Of a stretch of 64,000 nt of DNA, positions 9,731-17,721 are shown piece by piece. Origin of the DNA: Mesorhizobium sp. M4B.F.Ca.ET.203.01.1.1 (lineage in GTDB: Bacteria; Pseudomonadota; Alphaproteobacteria; Rhizobiales; Rhizobiaceae). The position numbers were made by a program, and so were the translations under genes. A model generated the notes under the pieces. That model saw only the letters and a program-made list of their open reading frames with translations, was not told the DNA's origin and searched no databases. Position 1 is the stretch's first letter. The number at the start of each line of letters is the position of its first letter. The DNA lies in NCBI RefSeq assembly GCF_004791025.1, contig NZ_SRUO01000007.1, forward strand, positions 164,216 through 228,215, given 5' to 3'.

Positions 9731-10450
9731 TCACGAAGCGACGTCTTGGGCGGCAAGCCCGCCAAAACGGCGCTCGCGGCTGGCGAAGTCGCGCAGCGCG
9801 TCGGCCAGGTGCTCGCGGCTGAAGTCCGGCCAGTAGCAAGGCAGGAACACCAGCTCGCTGTAAGCCGCTTGCCACAAGAGGAAGTTGGACAACCTGAGCT
9901 CGCCGCTGGTGCGGATGACCAGTTCGGGATCGGGAATGCCGTCGGTGTCGAGCGCGCCGGCAAAGGACTCCGCCGTGATCGCCTCGCTGTCGATCTCGCC
10001 GCGCACGGCCGCGGCTGCAAGCTTGCGCGCCGCGCGCACGATTTCGTCACGCCCGCCATAGTTGAAGGCGATGACCAGCGTCAGCGACTCGTTGCCGGCG
10101 GTGAGCGATTCGGCTTCCTGGAGCAGGCCCCTGATGTCCGGCTGCAGTCCTGACCGGTCGCCGACGATTCGCACCCGCACGCCGTTCTGGTGCAGTTCGG
10201 CAAGGTCGCGGCGGATGAACAGCTTCAAGAGGCCCATCAGGTCGCTGACCTCGGATTTGGGCCGCGACCAGTTTTCCGACGAGAAGGCGTAAACGGTCAG
10301 GAACGAGATACCGAGGCCAGGCGCGGCGCGCACCGTCTTGCGCAAGGCCTCGACGCCGGCGCGATGGCCGGCAAGCCGCGGCATGCCGCGCGCCTTGGCC
10401 CAGCGTCCATTTCCATCCATGATGATCGCGACATGCGCGGGCGTTGCCAT
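9731..10450 (-). CDS. uppS: Undecaprenyl diphosphate synthase (isoprenyl transferase)
   Basis: UppS is a cis-prenyltransferase that elongates farnesyl diphosphate with isopentenyl diphosphate to C55-PP, the lipid carrier for peptidoglycan and polysaccharides. The 239-residue protein shows the catalytic region [19 protein letters not shown] at its start (Asp of MDGNGRW is catalytic), [11 protein letters not shown], and the C-terminal [16 protein letters not shown] and YSELVF motifs. The length is normal. It is followed by cdsA after 11 bases, forming an uppS-cdsA unit downstream of frr. Confidence 0.97.
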   Translation of the reverse strand: MATPAHVAIIMDGNGRWAKARGMPRLAGHRAGVEALRKTVRAAPGLGISFLTVYAFSSENWSRPKSEVSDLMGLLKLFIRRDLAELHQNGVRVRIVGDRSGLQPDIRGLLQEAESLTAGNESLTLVIAFNYGGRDEIVRAARKLAAAAVRGEIDSEAITAESFAGALDTDGIPDPELVIRTSGELRLSNFLLWQAAYSELVFLPCYWPDFSREHLADALRDFASRERRFGGLAAQDVAS

Positions 10451-10482
10451 GGTCTCGCTTTCGGGCCGGTGAAGGACCGACC

Positions 10483-11037
10483 CTAAACCTGCATGATTTC
10501 AGCTTCCTTATCGGAAAGCAGATGGTCGATGGTGCTGATCATCTCATCGGTCAGTTTCTGCACCTGGTCGGAACGCTTGCGGTGATCGTCCTCGCCGATA
10601 TTGCCGTCCTTTTCGGCCTTCTTGAGGAAATCCATGCCGTCACGGCGGACATGGCGGACAGCGACGCGGGCATTCTCGGCATAGCCGTGCGAAATCTTGA
10701 CCAGTTCCTTGCGGCGCTGCTCGTTGAGTTCGGGCAGCGGGATCCTGAGATTGGTGCCGTCGACGATCGGGTTGAAGCCGAGATTGGATTCGCGGATCGC
10801 ACGGTCGACGGCGCCGACCATCGCCTTGTCCCAGACCGACACCGAAAGCATGCGCGGCTCCGGCACGGATACGTTCGCCACCTGGTTGATCGGCATCGAG
10901 GTGCCGTAAGCCTGGACCTGGATCGCGTCGAGCAGGTTGCTGGACGCGCGCCCGGTGCGCAGCGAGGCAAGATCATGCCGGAACGCGGCGATCGCCCCGT
11001 CCATGCGCCGCTTGAGGTCGTCGAACTCACCACTCAT
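10483..11037 (-). CDS. frr: Ribosome-recycling factor
   Basis: RRF works with EF-G to split post-termination ribosomes. The 184-residue protein (family norm about 185) contains the hallmark LRTGRAS near residue 30, IREPMLS-like [16 protein letters not shown], the [10 protein letters not shown] segment and the C-terminal three-helix arm. Two adjacent ATGs exist at 11040 and 11037. A GAGGAG element on minus favours 11037 by spacing. The gene lies 123 bases downstream of pyrH, a gap occupied by a degenerate palindromic repeat. Confidence 0.97.
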   Translation of the reverse strand: MSGEFDDLKRRMDGAIAAFRHDLASLRTGRASSNLLDAIQVQAYGTSMPINQVANVSVPEPRMLSVSVWDKAMVGAVDRAIRESNLGFNPIVDGTNLRIPLPELNEQRRKELVKISHGYAENARVAVRHVRRDGMDFLKKAEKDGNIGEDDHRKRSDQVQKLTDEMISTIDHLLSDKEAEIMQV

Positions 11038-11094
11038 CATCGTCTCCTCGACCCGTTTGCCGGGTTCACTGTTCAGGGCAACGGCCCCGTGCTC

Positions 11095-11163
11095 GAGCAT
11101 CGTTCCGAAAACCGGCTGTCGCTTTCATTAGCGGGCTTCCGGTTCGGATCACGCTCCGGATCA
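11095..11163. repeat. Degenerate palindromic repeat between pyrH and frr
   Basis: The left arm begins GAGCAT at 11095 and continues through CCGAAAACCGG. The right arm CCGGTTCGGATCACGCTC (11139-11156) is its imperfect inverted copy. The element runs directly into CCGGA-TCA, where TCA (11161-11163) is the pyrH stop on minus. Parts (CCGAAAACCGG, CGCTTTC, TCACGC, CCGGATCA) recur in the same order at 32171-32218, after rplF and ending at the rpsH stop. Confidence 0.6.
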
Positions 11164-11883
11164 ATCGTCCGCAACGACCGTGCAGCGGCCGCCGCCCCTC
11201 AGAATCTCGCCAAAACCACCCTTCTCGTGGATCGAATAGACGATTATCGGAATGTTGTTTTCGCGCGCAAGTGCAATCGCTGCCGTATCCATGATCGAAA
11301 GCCCGCGTTTGATCACTTCGGCATGGCTGATGCGCTCGAAGCGGGTCGCGTCGGGGTCCTTCTTGGGATCGGCGGAGTAGACGCCATCCACCTGGGTGCC
11401 CTTGAACAGCGCGTCGGCGCCGATTTCGGCGGCGCGCAGCGCCGCGGCCGAATCGGTGGTGAAGAACGGATTGCCGGTGCCGCCGGCGAAGATGACGACC
11501 TTGCCCTGATTCATGTAGGCGGTGGCCTGGCGCTGGGAGAAGCTCTCGCAAAGCTCCGGCATGGCGATCGCCGACAGCACCACGGCCTCGACGCCGATCT
11601 TGTTCAGCGAAGTGCGCAGCGCCAGCGAGTTGATGACGGTGGCAAGCATGCCCATGTGGTCGCCGGTGACGCGGTCGCCGCCCTTGGACGCAACCGCCAC
11701 GCCGCGAAAGATGTTGCCGCCGCCGATGACGACACCGACCTCGATGCCCATCGCGCGCGCCTCGGCGATATCGGCGGCGATGCGGTCGACGACCGAGACA
11801 TCGATGCCGAAATGCTGCTCGCCCATCAACGCTTCGCCCGACGCTTTCAGCAAGACACGTCGGTAGAGGGGCTTCGCCGTCAT
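11161..11883 (-). CDS. pyrH: UMP kinase
   Basis: PyrH phosphorylates UMP to UDP, feeding UTP and CTP pools; it is the bacterial hexameric amino-acid-kinase-fold enzyme. The 240-residue protein carries RRVLLKASGEAL (phosphate-binding Lys), VVIGGGNIFRG, GDHMGMLATVINSLAL and the FAGGTGNPFFTTDSAAALRA nucleotide-site motif, all family signatures. In most relatives it directly follows tsf; here about 2.7 kb with three genes separates them. Its stop codon is shared with the repeat described at 11095-11163. Confidence 0.97.
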   Translation of the reverse strand: MTAKPLYRRVLLKASGEALMGEQHFGIDVSVVDRIAADIAEARAMGIEVGVVIGGGNIFRGVAVASKGGDRVTGDHMGMLATVINSLALRTSLNKIGVEAVVLSAIAMPELCESFSQRQATAYMNQGKVVIFAGGTGNPFFTTDSAAALRAAEIGADALFKGTQVDGVYSADPKKDPDATRFERISHAEVIKRGLSIMDTAAIALARENNIPIIVYSIHEKGGFGEILRGGGRCTVVADD

Positions 11884-11981
11884 CTGAACCTCGTCATTGT
11901 GCGTGTGATGCGCCTGGGGTGGCCGCCCTCGCGCAGGCGCCGCGCCAAAACAGCGGCGCGATGCGAGTTCCGATACACGAA

Positions 11982-12007
11982 GGGCGCCGCGATGTCACGC
12001 GGCGCCC
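11982..12007 (-). terminator. GC-rich hairpin downstream of the aldo-keto reductase gene
   Basis: A perfect 10-bp stem GGGCGCCGCG / CGCGGCGCCC with a six-base loop lies 33 bases past the aldo-keto reductase stop in its direction of transcription. Only TT follows the stem on minus, so it is at best a weak intrinsic terminator. It would insulate pyrH from the inserted reductase operon. Confidence 0.45.
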
Positions 12008-12039
12008 CTGCGCAATCCCCGCCCGCCGGCTGCGGCCAA

Positions 12040-13149
12040 TCAGTCGCTGGCAACGCTGACGGCTTCGCCTTCGATGAGCACCGGCGACGCATAGCCCGCA
12101 GGTTTGTCGCCTGTCGTGGCGCCGCCAGTGACGCGGCCCTGTATCTCGAAACCGAAATAGGAATAGGGGAATGGCGCGGGGGACCGGCTCGCCTCGTCCA
12201 GCCTGCCGCGAAGATCGGCGGGAATCGAAAAATCCAGCGCGCCGAGATTGTCCTGCAGCTGGCCGAGCTTCGTGGCGCCGAGGATGACCGAGGCGATGCC
12301 CGGCTGCGTCGCCACCCAGTTGAGCGCCACCTGCGGCATGCTGCGGCCGAGTTCGGCGGCAACCTTTTCGAGCTCCGCCACGATCTTCCAGTTACGCTCG
12401 GTGAATTTCTGGAACCCCGGATGGGTGGTGTTGCGGAACCCATCGAGCCGGCCGGCATTTCCGGCCTGCGCCGGCCGATACTTGCCGCTGAGCAAGCCGC
12501 TGGCCAGCGGGCTCCAGACCATGATGCCCGCCCCGTGACGCGTGCCGAAGGGGACGAACTCATGCTCGATCGAACGTTCGGCGAGCGAATATTCGAGCTG
12601 CAAGGCCGAAACCGGCTCGTAGCCGCGCAATTCGGCAATCGCCTGGGCGCGACCGGCATACCAGGCCGGCACGTCCGACAGGCCGATATGGCGCACCTTG
12701 CCCGCGCGCACCAGGTCGTCCAGCGTGCGCATGACCTCTTCGGCCGGCGTCAGCCGGTCCCAGACGTGAAGCAGGTAGAGGTCGATATAGTCCGTGCCGA
12801 GTCGCCTGAGCGAGGCCTCCACCGCGCGCATGATGTTCTTGCGGCCATTGCCGCCGCTGTTTGGATTGCCGGGCTCGGTGTTCATGGTGAACTTGGTGGC
12901 GATCACTGCCTTGTCGCGCAGCCCGCGCTCGGCGACGAATTCGCCGAGCCAGGTCTCGCTCGTGCCATTGGTGTAGAGGTCAGCGGTATCGAAGAAATTG
13001 CCGCCTGCCTCGACATAGGCGTCGAACATCGAGCGGGCGGTTTCCCGGTCGGCTCCCCAGCCCCATTCGGTGCCGAACGTCATGGTGCCGAGTGCGAGAC
13101 GACTTACCCGAAGGCCGCTGTTGCCGAGCGTGTAGTAGCTCATGGTCAT
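12040..13149 (-). CDS. Aldo/keto reductase
   Basis: This is an NADPH-dependent aldo-keto reductase with a TIM-barrel fold, in the YajO/AKR11-like group; the substrate cannot be read from sequence. The 369-residue protein shows the catalytic tetrad: Asp54 and Tyr59 in FFDTADLYTNG, Lys86 in ATKFTMN and His128 in YLLHVWD. A C-terminal nucleotide-binding stretch SVILGATKLGQLQDN follows. The start at 13149 has GGAAC about eight bases upstream; ATG 13143 is an alternative. It lies 32 bases after the SnoaL-like gene and is probably cotranscribed with it, opposite a LysR regulator. The trio sits inside the otherwise conserved tsf-pyrH interval. Confidence 0.92.
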   Translation of the reverse strand: MTMSYYTLGNSGLRVSRLALGTMTFGTEWGWGADRETARSMFDAYVEAGGNFFDTADLYTNGTSETWLGEFVAERGLRDKAVIATKFTMNTEPGNPNSGGNGRKNIMRAVEASLRRLGTDYIDLYLLHVWDRLTPAEEVMRTLDDLVRAGKVRHIGLSDVPAWYAGRAQAIAELRGYEPVSALQLEYSLAERSIEHEFVPFGTRHGAGIMVWSPLASGLLSGKYRPAQAGNAGRLDGFRNTTHPGFQKFTERNWKIVAELEKVAAELGRSMPQVALNWVATQPGIASVILGATKLGQLQDNLGALDFSIPADLRGRLDEASRSPAPFPYSYFGFEIQGRVTGGATTGDKPAGYASPVLIEGEAVSVASD

Positions 13150-13181
13150 GGTGTTGTTCCGATCCAGATTGACGCCGCCTT

Positions 13182-13709
13182 TCAGCGGCCGGGAGTGGCC
13201 TTGACCCACGGGTTGCCGCGCTCATGCGTCATGCGGAACGTGAACCCATCCACTTTCCAGCCGGCTTGCGTGCGGGCCAGGTGGTGTTCGTAGGTGCCCC
13301 AGACTTCCCAGAGCGGGTCGCCATTGCCTTCCATCCGGTTCCAGGCGTAGCCGTTCGACGACACTGTGGCGCCATTGCCGTCGAATGCCACCTGGTGGTT
13401 GGTGCGCAGGTGCAGGCTGGTCTTGCTTGCCTTGAGGTTCGCCGACCATGTGCCGATCAACTCGTCGGAAGGGATGGTGGCCGGCGGCTGTCCGGAGAGG
13501 CTGCTGAAGTCCACCGTGACGCGATCCGCGAAGTAACTGCGGGCAAGCGGCCAGTCCTGTGCGTCGACGGCGCGGTCGATGGCGTCGGCGATGCGGATGA
13601 TGGTGCGCTCATCGGCGAGCGCGCGCCAGTCGGACGATTCCGCTCCGCCGGCATCGACCGGCGCCAGCGCAATGCCGGCCGCGAAAGTGACGTGCTTCAA
13701 CGCATTCAT
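13182..13709 (-). CDS. SnoaL/NTF2-like domain protein, probably exported
   Basis: The 175-residue protein resembles the SnoaL_4 / NTF2-like group. It has an N-terminal helix (DERTIIRIADAIDRAVDAQDW), RSYFADRVTVDFSSLSG, then the beta-sheet half with HLRTNHQVAFDGNGATV and a final WKVDGFTFRMTHERGNP. A short hydrophobic N-terminus (MNALKHVTFAAGIALAPVDAGG) may be a signal peptide, which is unusual for the family and uncertain. The start at 13709 has GAGAAG five bases upstream. Members are often small isomerases, cyclases or dehydratases; no activity can be assigned. It is the first gene of an operon with the aldo-keto reductase. Confidence 0.8.
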   Translation of the reverse strand: MNALKHVTFAAGIALAPVDAGGAESSDWRALADERTIIRIADAIDRAVDAQDWPLARSYFADRVTVDFSSLSGQPPATIPSDELIGTWSANLKASKTSLHLRTNHQVAFDGNGATVSSNGYAWNRMEGNGDPLWEVWGTYEHHLARTQAGWKVDGFTFRMTHERGNPWVKATPGR

Positions 13710-13825
13710 TTCATCTTCTCCTCGTGCATCAGCCCGCTGCCGATGGTTCTGGCGACAATGTGGGCTGATGTGCCGGAATCGATAAGATTGCATTGTTCGC
13801 AATGACTATGCGATATCGTTCAGCA
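13710..13825. promoter_or_regulatory. Divergent promoter region of the LysR gene and its presumed target operon
   Basis: The 116 bases between the two divergent starts contain the perfect inverted repeat CATTG-TTCG-CAATG (13791-13804), in a TTGC-N-GCAA-rich setting, 22 bases before the chosen LysR start. Self-regulation and control of the divergent gene through such a site is the common LysR arrangement. Binding itself is inference. Confidence 0.45.
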
Positions 13826-14752
13826 ATGGATCGCGATCTGCTCAGCCATCTGCCTGTCGTCGTCGCCGTGGCGCGGCGCGGCGGCTTCGCGCTTGCCGCG
13901 GCGGAGCTCGGCATGAGCCCGTCGGCGGTCAGCCATGCGGTGCGTCTTGTCGAGGAAAGGATCGGCCAGCCGCTGTTCGCCCGCACGACGCGCAGCGTTT
14001 CGCTGACCGAGGCCGGCAAGGCATTGATCGAGACGGCGGCCCCTGCCCTGCAGGACATCGCCGAACGCATGGACCGCATCCGCGGCATCGGCGGCCGTCC
14101 GGCCGGGCTGCTCAGGATCAATGTCTCCCATATCGCCATCCCCCTGGCGGTGACGCCCGTGGTGGCGGCAATGGCGGAACGCTATCCGGACGTGACCGTC
14201 GAGCTGTTTGCCGATCAGGGCCTCGTCGACATAGTTGGCGAAGGTTTCGACGCCGGCATCAGGCTGGGCGAGATGATCGCGCAGGACATGGTGGCGGTCC
14301 GGCTGACGCCGCCATTCAGCGCCGTGATGGCCGCTTCGCCGGCCTATGTTGGGCGGCGCGGCCGTCCCGCCAGCGTGGCCGATCTCGCCAGCCACAATTG
14401 CGTCGGCTACCGCCTCGTGCGCAGCGGCGCGCTCTATCGCTGGGACCTGAGCGAGGACGGCAAGGACGTCTCGGTGGAGACGCACGGCACGGCAGTCGTC
14501 ACCGATTCGCTCGCCGCGATCGACCTCGCGCTTGCCGGGGTCGGCATCATCTACGTCTTCGAGCCGCTGGTGCGCGCTCACATCGCCGCCGGCCGCCTTG
14601 TGCAGATCCTGCCGCAATCGGCGATAGAGGAACCCGGCCTGTTCCTCTATTTCCCGCGCCGGGCGTCGATGGCGCCGAAGCTCAGGGCCTTCATCGATAC
14701 CGCACAAGAAATCGGCCGGGCATCCTCGCGGACGCCCGGCCGTGCTGCCTGA
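13826..14752 (+). CDS. LysR family transcriptional regulator
   Basis: The 308-residue protein has the LysR layout: an N-terminal winged helix-turn-helix (FALAAAELGMSPSAVSHAVRLVEERIGQPLF, about residues 20-50, then TRSVSLTEAGKAL) and a PBP2-like effector domain from about residue 88 (GLLRINVSHIAIPLAVTPVV). The CrgA/DmlR-like subgroup is suggested by GRPAGLLRIN and by the ERYPDVTVEL segment. The start MDRDLLSHLPV at 13826 was chosen; upstream ATGs at 13793, 13802 and 13808 would run over the palindromic operator candidate. It is transcribed away from the SnoaL-like / aldo-keto reductase operon, its probable target. The effector is unknown. Confidence 0.93.
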   Translation: MDRDLLSHLPVVVAVARRGGFALAAAELGMSPSAVSHAVRLVEERIGQPLFARTTRSVSLTEAGKALIETAAPALQDIAERMDRIRGIGGRPAGLLRINVSHIAIPLAVTPVVAAMAERYPDVTVELFADQGLVDIVGEGFDAGIRLGEMIAQDMVAVRLTPPFSAVMAASPAYVGRRGRPASVADLASHNCVGYRLVRSGALYRWDLSEDGKDVSVETHGTAVVTDSLAAIDLALAGVGIIYVFEPLVRAHIAAGRLVQILPQSAIEEPGLFLYFPRRASMAPKLRAFIDTAQEIGRASSRTPGRAA

Positions 14753-14778
14753 GCTCTGTAGCCTTACTTGTGCTTCGG

Positions 14779-15699
14779 CTATTTCTTGACCGCCGCCGCG
14801 ACTTCCGCGGCGAAATCGGTCTCTTCCTTCTCGATGCCTTCGCCGAGCGCGAAGCGCAGATAGGCAGTGATCTTGGCCGGCGCGCCGATCTCCTTCTCGG
14901 CATCCTTCAGCGCCTTCTCGACGGTGATGTCGGGATTGAGCACGAAGGCCTGCTTGAGGAGCACGACCTCTTCGTAGAACTTGCGCAGACGGCCTTCGAC
15001 CATCTTCTCGATGATCGCCTCCGGCTTGCCGGACTGGCGCGCCTGGTCGGAGAAGATCGCCTTCTCGCGCTCGACGGCCGCCGGGTCGATCTGCTCGGCG
15101 GTCAGAGCCATCGGGTTGGTGGCGGCGACATGCATGGCGACCTGGCGACCGAAGGCGTTGGCGGCATGCTCGTTGCCGGTGGTCTCGATCGCCACCAGCA
15201 CGCCGAGCTTGCCGAGGCCGTCGGCGACGGCGTTGTGCACATAGGTCGCCACCGCGCCGTGCGGCACGCTGAGCTTGGCCGAACGACGGAAGCCCATGTT
15301 CTCGCCGATGGTGCCGACCGCGTCCTTGATGGTCTCGGTGACCGACTTGTCGGAGCCCGGATATTTGGCGGCGGCCACCGCTTCGGTGGTGCCGTAGGCG
15401 AGCGCCACCTTGGCGACGTTGGCGACGATTTCCTGGAAGGCAGCGTTACGGGCGACGAAATCGGTCTCGGAATTGACCTCGACGACCGCAGCCTCGCGCA
15501 CGCCGGAATCGACACCGATCAGGCCCTCGGCGGCGGTGCGGCCGGCCTTCTTGTCGGCCTTGGAGATGCCCTTCTTGCGCAGCCAGTCGACGGCCTCTTC
15601 CATGTTGCCGTTGGTCTCGTTCAACGCCGCCTTGCAGTCCATCATGCCCGCGCCGGTCAAGTCGCGGAGTTCTTTGACCTGTGCAGCCGAAATGCTCAT
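14779..15699 (-). CDS. tsf: Elongation factor Ts
   Basis: EF-Ts recycles EF-Tu by catalysing GDP/GTP exchange. The 306-residue protein (usual for alphaproteobacteria) has the N-terminal UBA-like domain with [20 protein letters not shown] and [14 protein letters not shown], and the TDFVARN motif that contacts EF-Tu. The core dimerisation-type repeats and the C-terminal module ([18 protein letters not shown]) are intact. It follows rpsB after 118 bases holding an attenuator-like hairpin. It converges with the LysR gene 27 bases away. Confidence 0.98.
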   Translation of the reverse strand: MSISAAQVKELRDLTGAGMMDCKAALNETNGNMEEAVDWLRKKGISKADKKAGRTAAEGLIGVDSGVREAAVVEVNSETDFVARNAAFQEIVANVAKVALAYGTTEAVAAAKYPGSDKSVTETIKDAVGTIGENMGFRRSAKLSVPHGAVATYVHNAVADGLGKLGVLVAIETTGNEHAANAFGRQVAMHVAATNPMALTAEQIDPAAVEREKAIFSDQARQSGKPEAIIEKMVEGRLRKFYEEVVLLKQAFVLNPDITVEKALKDAEKEIGAPAKITAYLRFALGEGIEKEETDFAAEVAAAVKK

Positions 15700-15732
15700 T
15701 GTCGCCTCTTTGTTTCAAATGCGCCGACGCAC

Positions 15733-15812
15733 CATCGATTCTCGATGATGCGCCCGGCGACAGCGCTTAGCGCGCCAAGATATTGGAAAGATGAAGGCCG
15801 GAACCGGCCTTC
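15733..15812 (-). promoter_or_regulatory. Hairpins in the rpsB-tsf gap (possible attenuator)
   Basis: Reading on minus after the rpsB stop, a GAAGGCCG-GTTC-CGGCCTTC hairpin (15793-15812) is followed by a short T-rich stretch (ATCTTTCC). A smaller CATCGA-TTC-TCGATG hairpin follows (15733-15747). The first looks like a leaky terminator, which would lower tsf output relative to rpsB. A partial terminator at this point is known in other bacteria. Confidence 0.5.
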
Positions 15813-15817
15813 GCTAT

Positions 15818-16597
15818 TTATGCTTCCGGGGTCTCGGCCGCCGGAGCATCGAGCGCCGGCTCGACCGGAGCCTCGACCGAGGCGCCGATGTCGACGCCGA
15901 GCGCGCCCTGCTGGCGGGCGATGCCGTCGATGGCAGCCTTGGCGATCAGGTCGCAGTAAAGCTGGATGGCGCGGGCCGCGTCGTCATTGCCGGGGATCGG
16001 GAAGTCGATCTTGTCCGGGTCGCAGTTCGAATCGATGATGGCGACGACCGGGATGCCGAGACGCTTGGCCTCGAGGATGGCGATCGCTTCCTTGTTGGTG
16101 TCGATGACGAACATCAGGTCCGGCGTCGAGCCCATGTCCTTGATGCCGCCCAGCGCCTTGTCGAGCTTCTCGCGCTCGCGGTCGAGGTTGAGGCGTTCCT
16201 TCTTGGTCAGGCCCTGGGCCTCGCCGGCCAGCAGCTCGTCGAGCTTGCGCAGGCGCTGGATCGAGTTCGAGATCGTCTTCCAGTTGGTCAGCATGCCGCC
16301 GAGCCAACGCGAGTTGACGTAGTACTGGGCCGAGCGCTGCGCGGCGTCGGCGACGATTTCGGACGCCTGGCGCTTGGTGCCGACGAACAGCACGCGGCCG
16401 CCCTTGGCGACGGTGTCCGACACCTGCTTGAGCGCCTGGTTCAGCAGCGGCACCGTCTGCGACAGGTCGATGATGTGGATGTTGTTGCGGGCGCCGTAGA
16501 TGTAGGGCGCCATCTTCGGGTTCCAGCGGTGGGTCTGGTGGCCGAAGTGAATGCCAGCTTCCAAAAGCTGACGCATGCTGAAATCAGGCAGAGCCAT
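15818..16597 (-). CDS. rpsB: 30S ribosomal protein S2
   Basis: S2 binds late at the head-body junction of the small subunit together with S1. The 259-residue protein carries [22 protein letters not shown] at its N-terminus, [20 protein letters not shown] and the [23 protein letters not shown] signature. It ends in an Ala/Pro/Glu-rich tail ([14 protein letters not shown]), common in rhizobia. The start at 16597 has AAGGA about 10 bases upstream. Translation of the open frame beyond it has no support. Confidence 0.98.
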   Translation of the reverse strand: MALPDFSMRQLLEAGIHFGHQTHRWNPKMAPYIYGARNNIHIIDLSQTVPLLNQALKQVSDTVAKGGRVLFVGTKRQASEIVADAAQRSAQYYVNSRWLGGMLTNWKTISNSIQRLRKLDELLAGEAQGLTKKERLNLDREREKLDKALGGIKDMGSTPDLMFVIDTNKEAIAILEAKRLGIPVVAIIDSNCDPDKIDFPIPGNDDAARAIQLYCDLIAKAAIDGIARQQGALGVDIGASVEAPVEPALDAPAAETPEA

Positions 16598-16775
16598 TCT
16601 CAAGTTCCTTTCCGGTTGGCCTCCACGGACACAGGCATTTTCGGACCGTGGTCCTCGAACGCCACCGGAGGTTTCAGCCGGATTTCTCCCGGGCAGACAC
16701 CAAAGTCCGTGTGTGGAATGAGCGCGCATATAGAGGGGATGCGCGACAAACGCAAGCGCCCCGGCCGTCTGCCGA

Positions 16776-17387
16776 TCAGCGTGCGACGATCAGCGCACCC
16801 GTGCCGATCATGGCGCCGCCGGCAAACCTGTTCATCAGCCGCATGCGCCTGGACGTCGTGAACCAGCCTGAGGCCCGCCCGGCGAGTGCCGCGTAGACGC
16901 CCATGGTGACGATGTTGACGCTGATCACGACCGCGACAACCAGCAGCCCGTCGGCGAACGTCATGGTGTCGAGGTCGAGGATCAGCGGCATGATCGAGGC
17001 GTGGAACAGGATTGCCTTGGGATTGCCGAGTGCGATTGAGGCGCCAAGGAAAAACGAGCGGGAGAGCCTTGCCTGGGGTGCCTGCGCCGCCTCCGCATGA
17101 GCAGCCGCCGAGCGCCACATCCTGATGCCGAGGAACACCAGATAGGCAGCGCCCGCATATTTCAGGACGAGGAACACCCATTCGAAGGTCTGGGCCAGCG
17201 CCACCAGGCCGAGCAGCGCCAGGATCACCAGCACCGCGTCGCCGGCGGCAATGCCGACACCGGCCATGAAGGCGCGGACAAAGCCACGCGAGACGCCGTT
17301 GGTGATGACCGCGAACATTGCCGGGCCGGGCGTGGCGGCGGCGAGCGTGATCGCGGCGCAGTAAGCCAGAAATGCCGTCAGCGTCAT
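16776..17387 (-). CDS. LysE/RhtB family amino-acid exporter
   Basis: This is a 203-residue inner-membrane transporter of the LysE/RhtB group, which export amino acids such as lysine, threonine or homoserine lactone. The family motif [18 protein letters not shown] appears in the first loop, followed by hydrophobic helices and [23 protein letters not shown] motif precedes the C-terminal three helices. Substrate is not predictable. The ATG overlaps the stop of the upstream DUF4031 gene (ATGA), and GGAAG lies about seven bases before it, so the two are translationally coupled. Confidence 0.92.
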   Translation of the reverse strand: MTLTAFLAYCAAITLAAATPGPAMFAVITNGVSRGFVRAFMAGVGIAAGDAVLVILALLGLVALAQTFEWVFLVLKYAGAAYLVFLGIRMWRSAAAHAEAAQAPQARLSRSFFLGASIALGNPKAILFHASIMPLILDLDTMTFADGLLVVAVVISVNIVTMGVYAALAGRASGWFTTSRRMRLMNRFAGGAMIGTGALIVAR

Positions 17388-17662
17388 GGCCGTATCTTCC
17401 CGTTCGGCACCCGCACGCGGCGAAAGATCGCAACGATCTCCTCGCGGCTGCATTCGATGGCGCCAAGCCGCACGGCCCGGTCGCGCTCGAAGCCGGTTAT
17501 GTCATAGTGCGGCGCCGATGTCTTGGGCGGCCCCTGGTAGGACGAACGCTTGAGGCCGAGTTCGGTGGCGAAGCGATGCAGTTCGTCGGTGTCGTCGGCC
17601 ATCAGATGGCACCAGCGGTGGCCGGCCCATTTCCAGATCGCCGCGTCGACATAGATCGCCAT
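17384..17662 (-). CDS. DUF4031 domain protein
   Basis: A 92-residue cytosolic protein with the DUF4031 pattern: an opening MAIYVDAAIWKWAGHRWCHL, the MADDTDELHRFATELGL helix, then PHYDITGFERDRAVRLGAIE and a terminal basic helix. Function is unknown. The family is small and often sits near transporters or housekeeping genes. Its frame stays open far upstream through eipB in the wrong frame, so the start at 17662 rests on the conserved N-terminus. Its stop overlaps the LysE-family start by four bases. Confidence 0.82.
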   Translation of the reverse strand: MAIYVDAAIWKWAGHRWCHLMADDTDELHRFATELGLKRSSYQGPPKTSAPHYDITGFERDRAVRLGAIECSREEIVAIFRRVRVPNGKIRP

Positions 17663-17721
17663 CAAGCTTGCCGCTTCCCTCTTCAGCGCCGACGGCCCCG
17701 ACGAGACGATTTGCCCTCTGG

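Noticed and set aside
11884..12039. Possible small gene between pyrH and the aldo-keto reductase
   Set aside because: The 156 bases contain only hairpin-forming GC-rich sequence without a supported start and frame.
10444..13293. Open frame of 949 codons on plus opposite frr, pyrH and the aldo-keto reductase
   Set aside because: It runs across three well-supported minus-strand genes and shows no domain.
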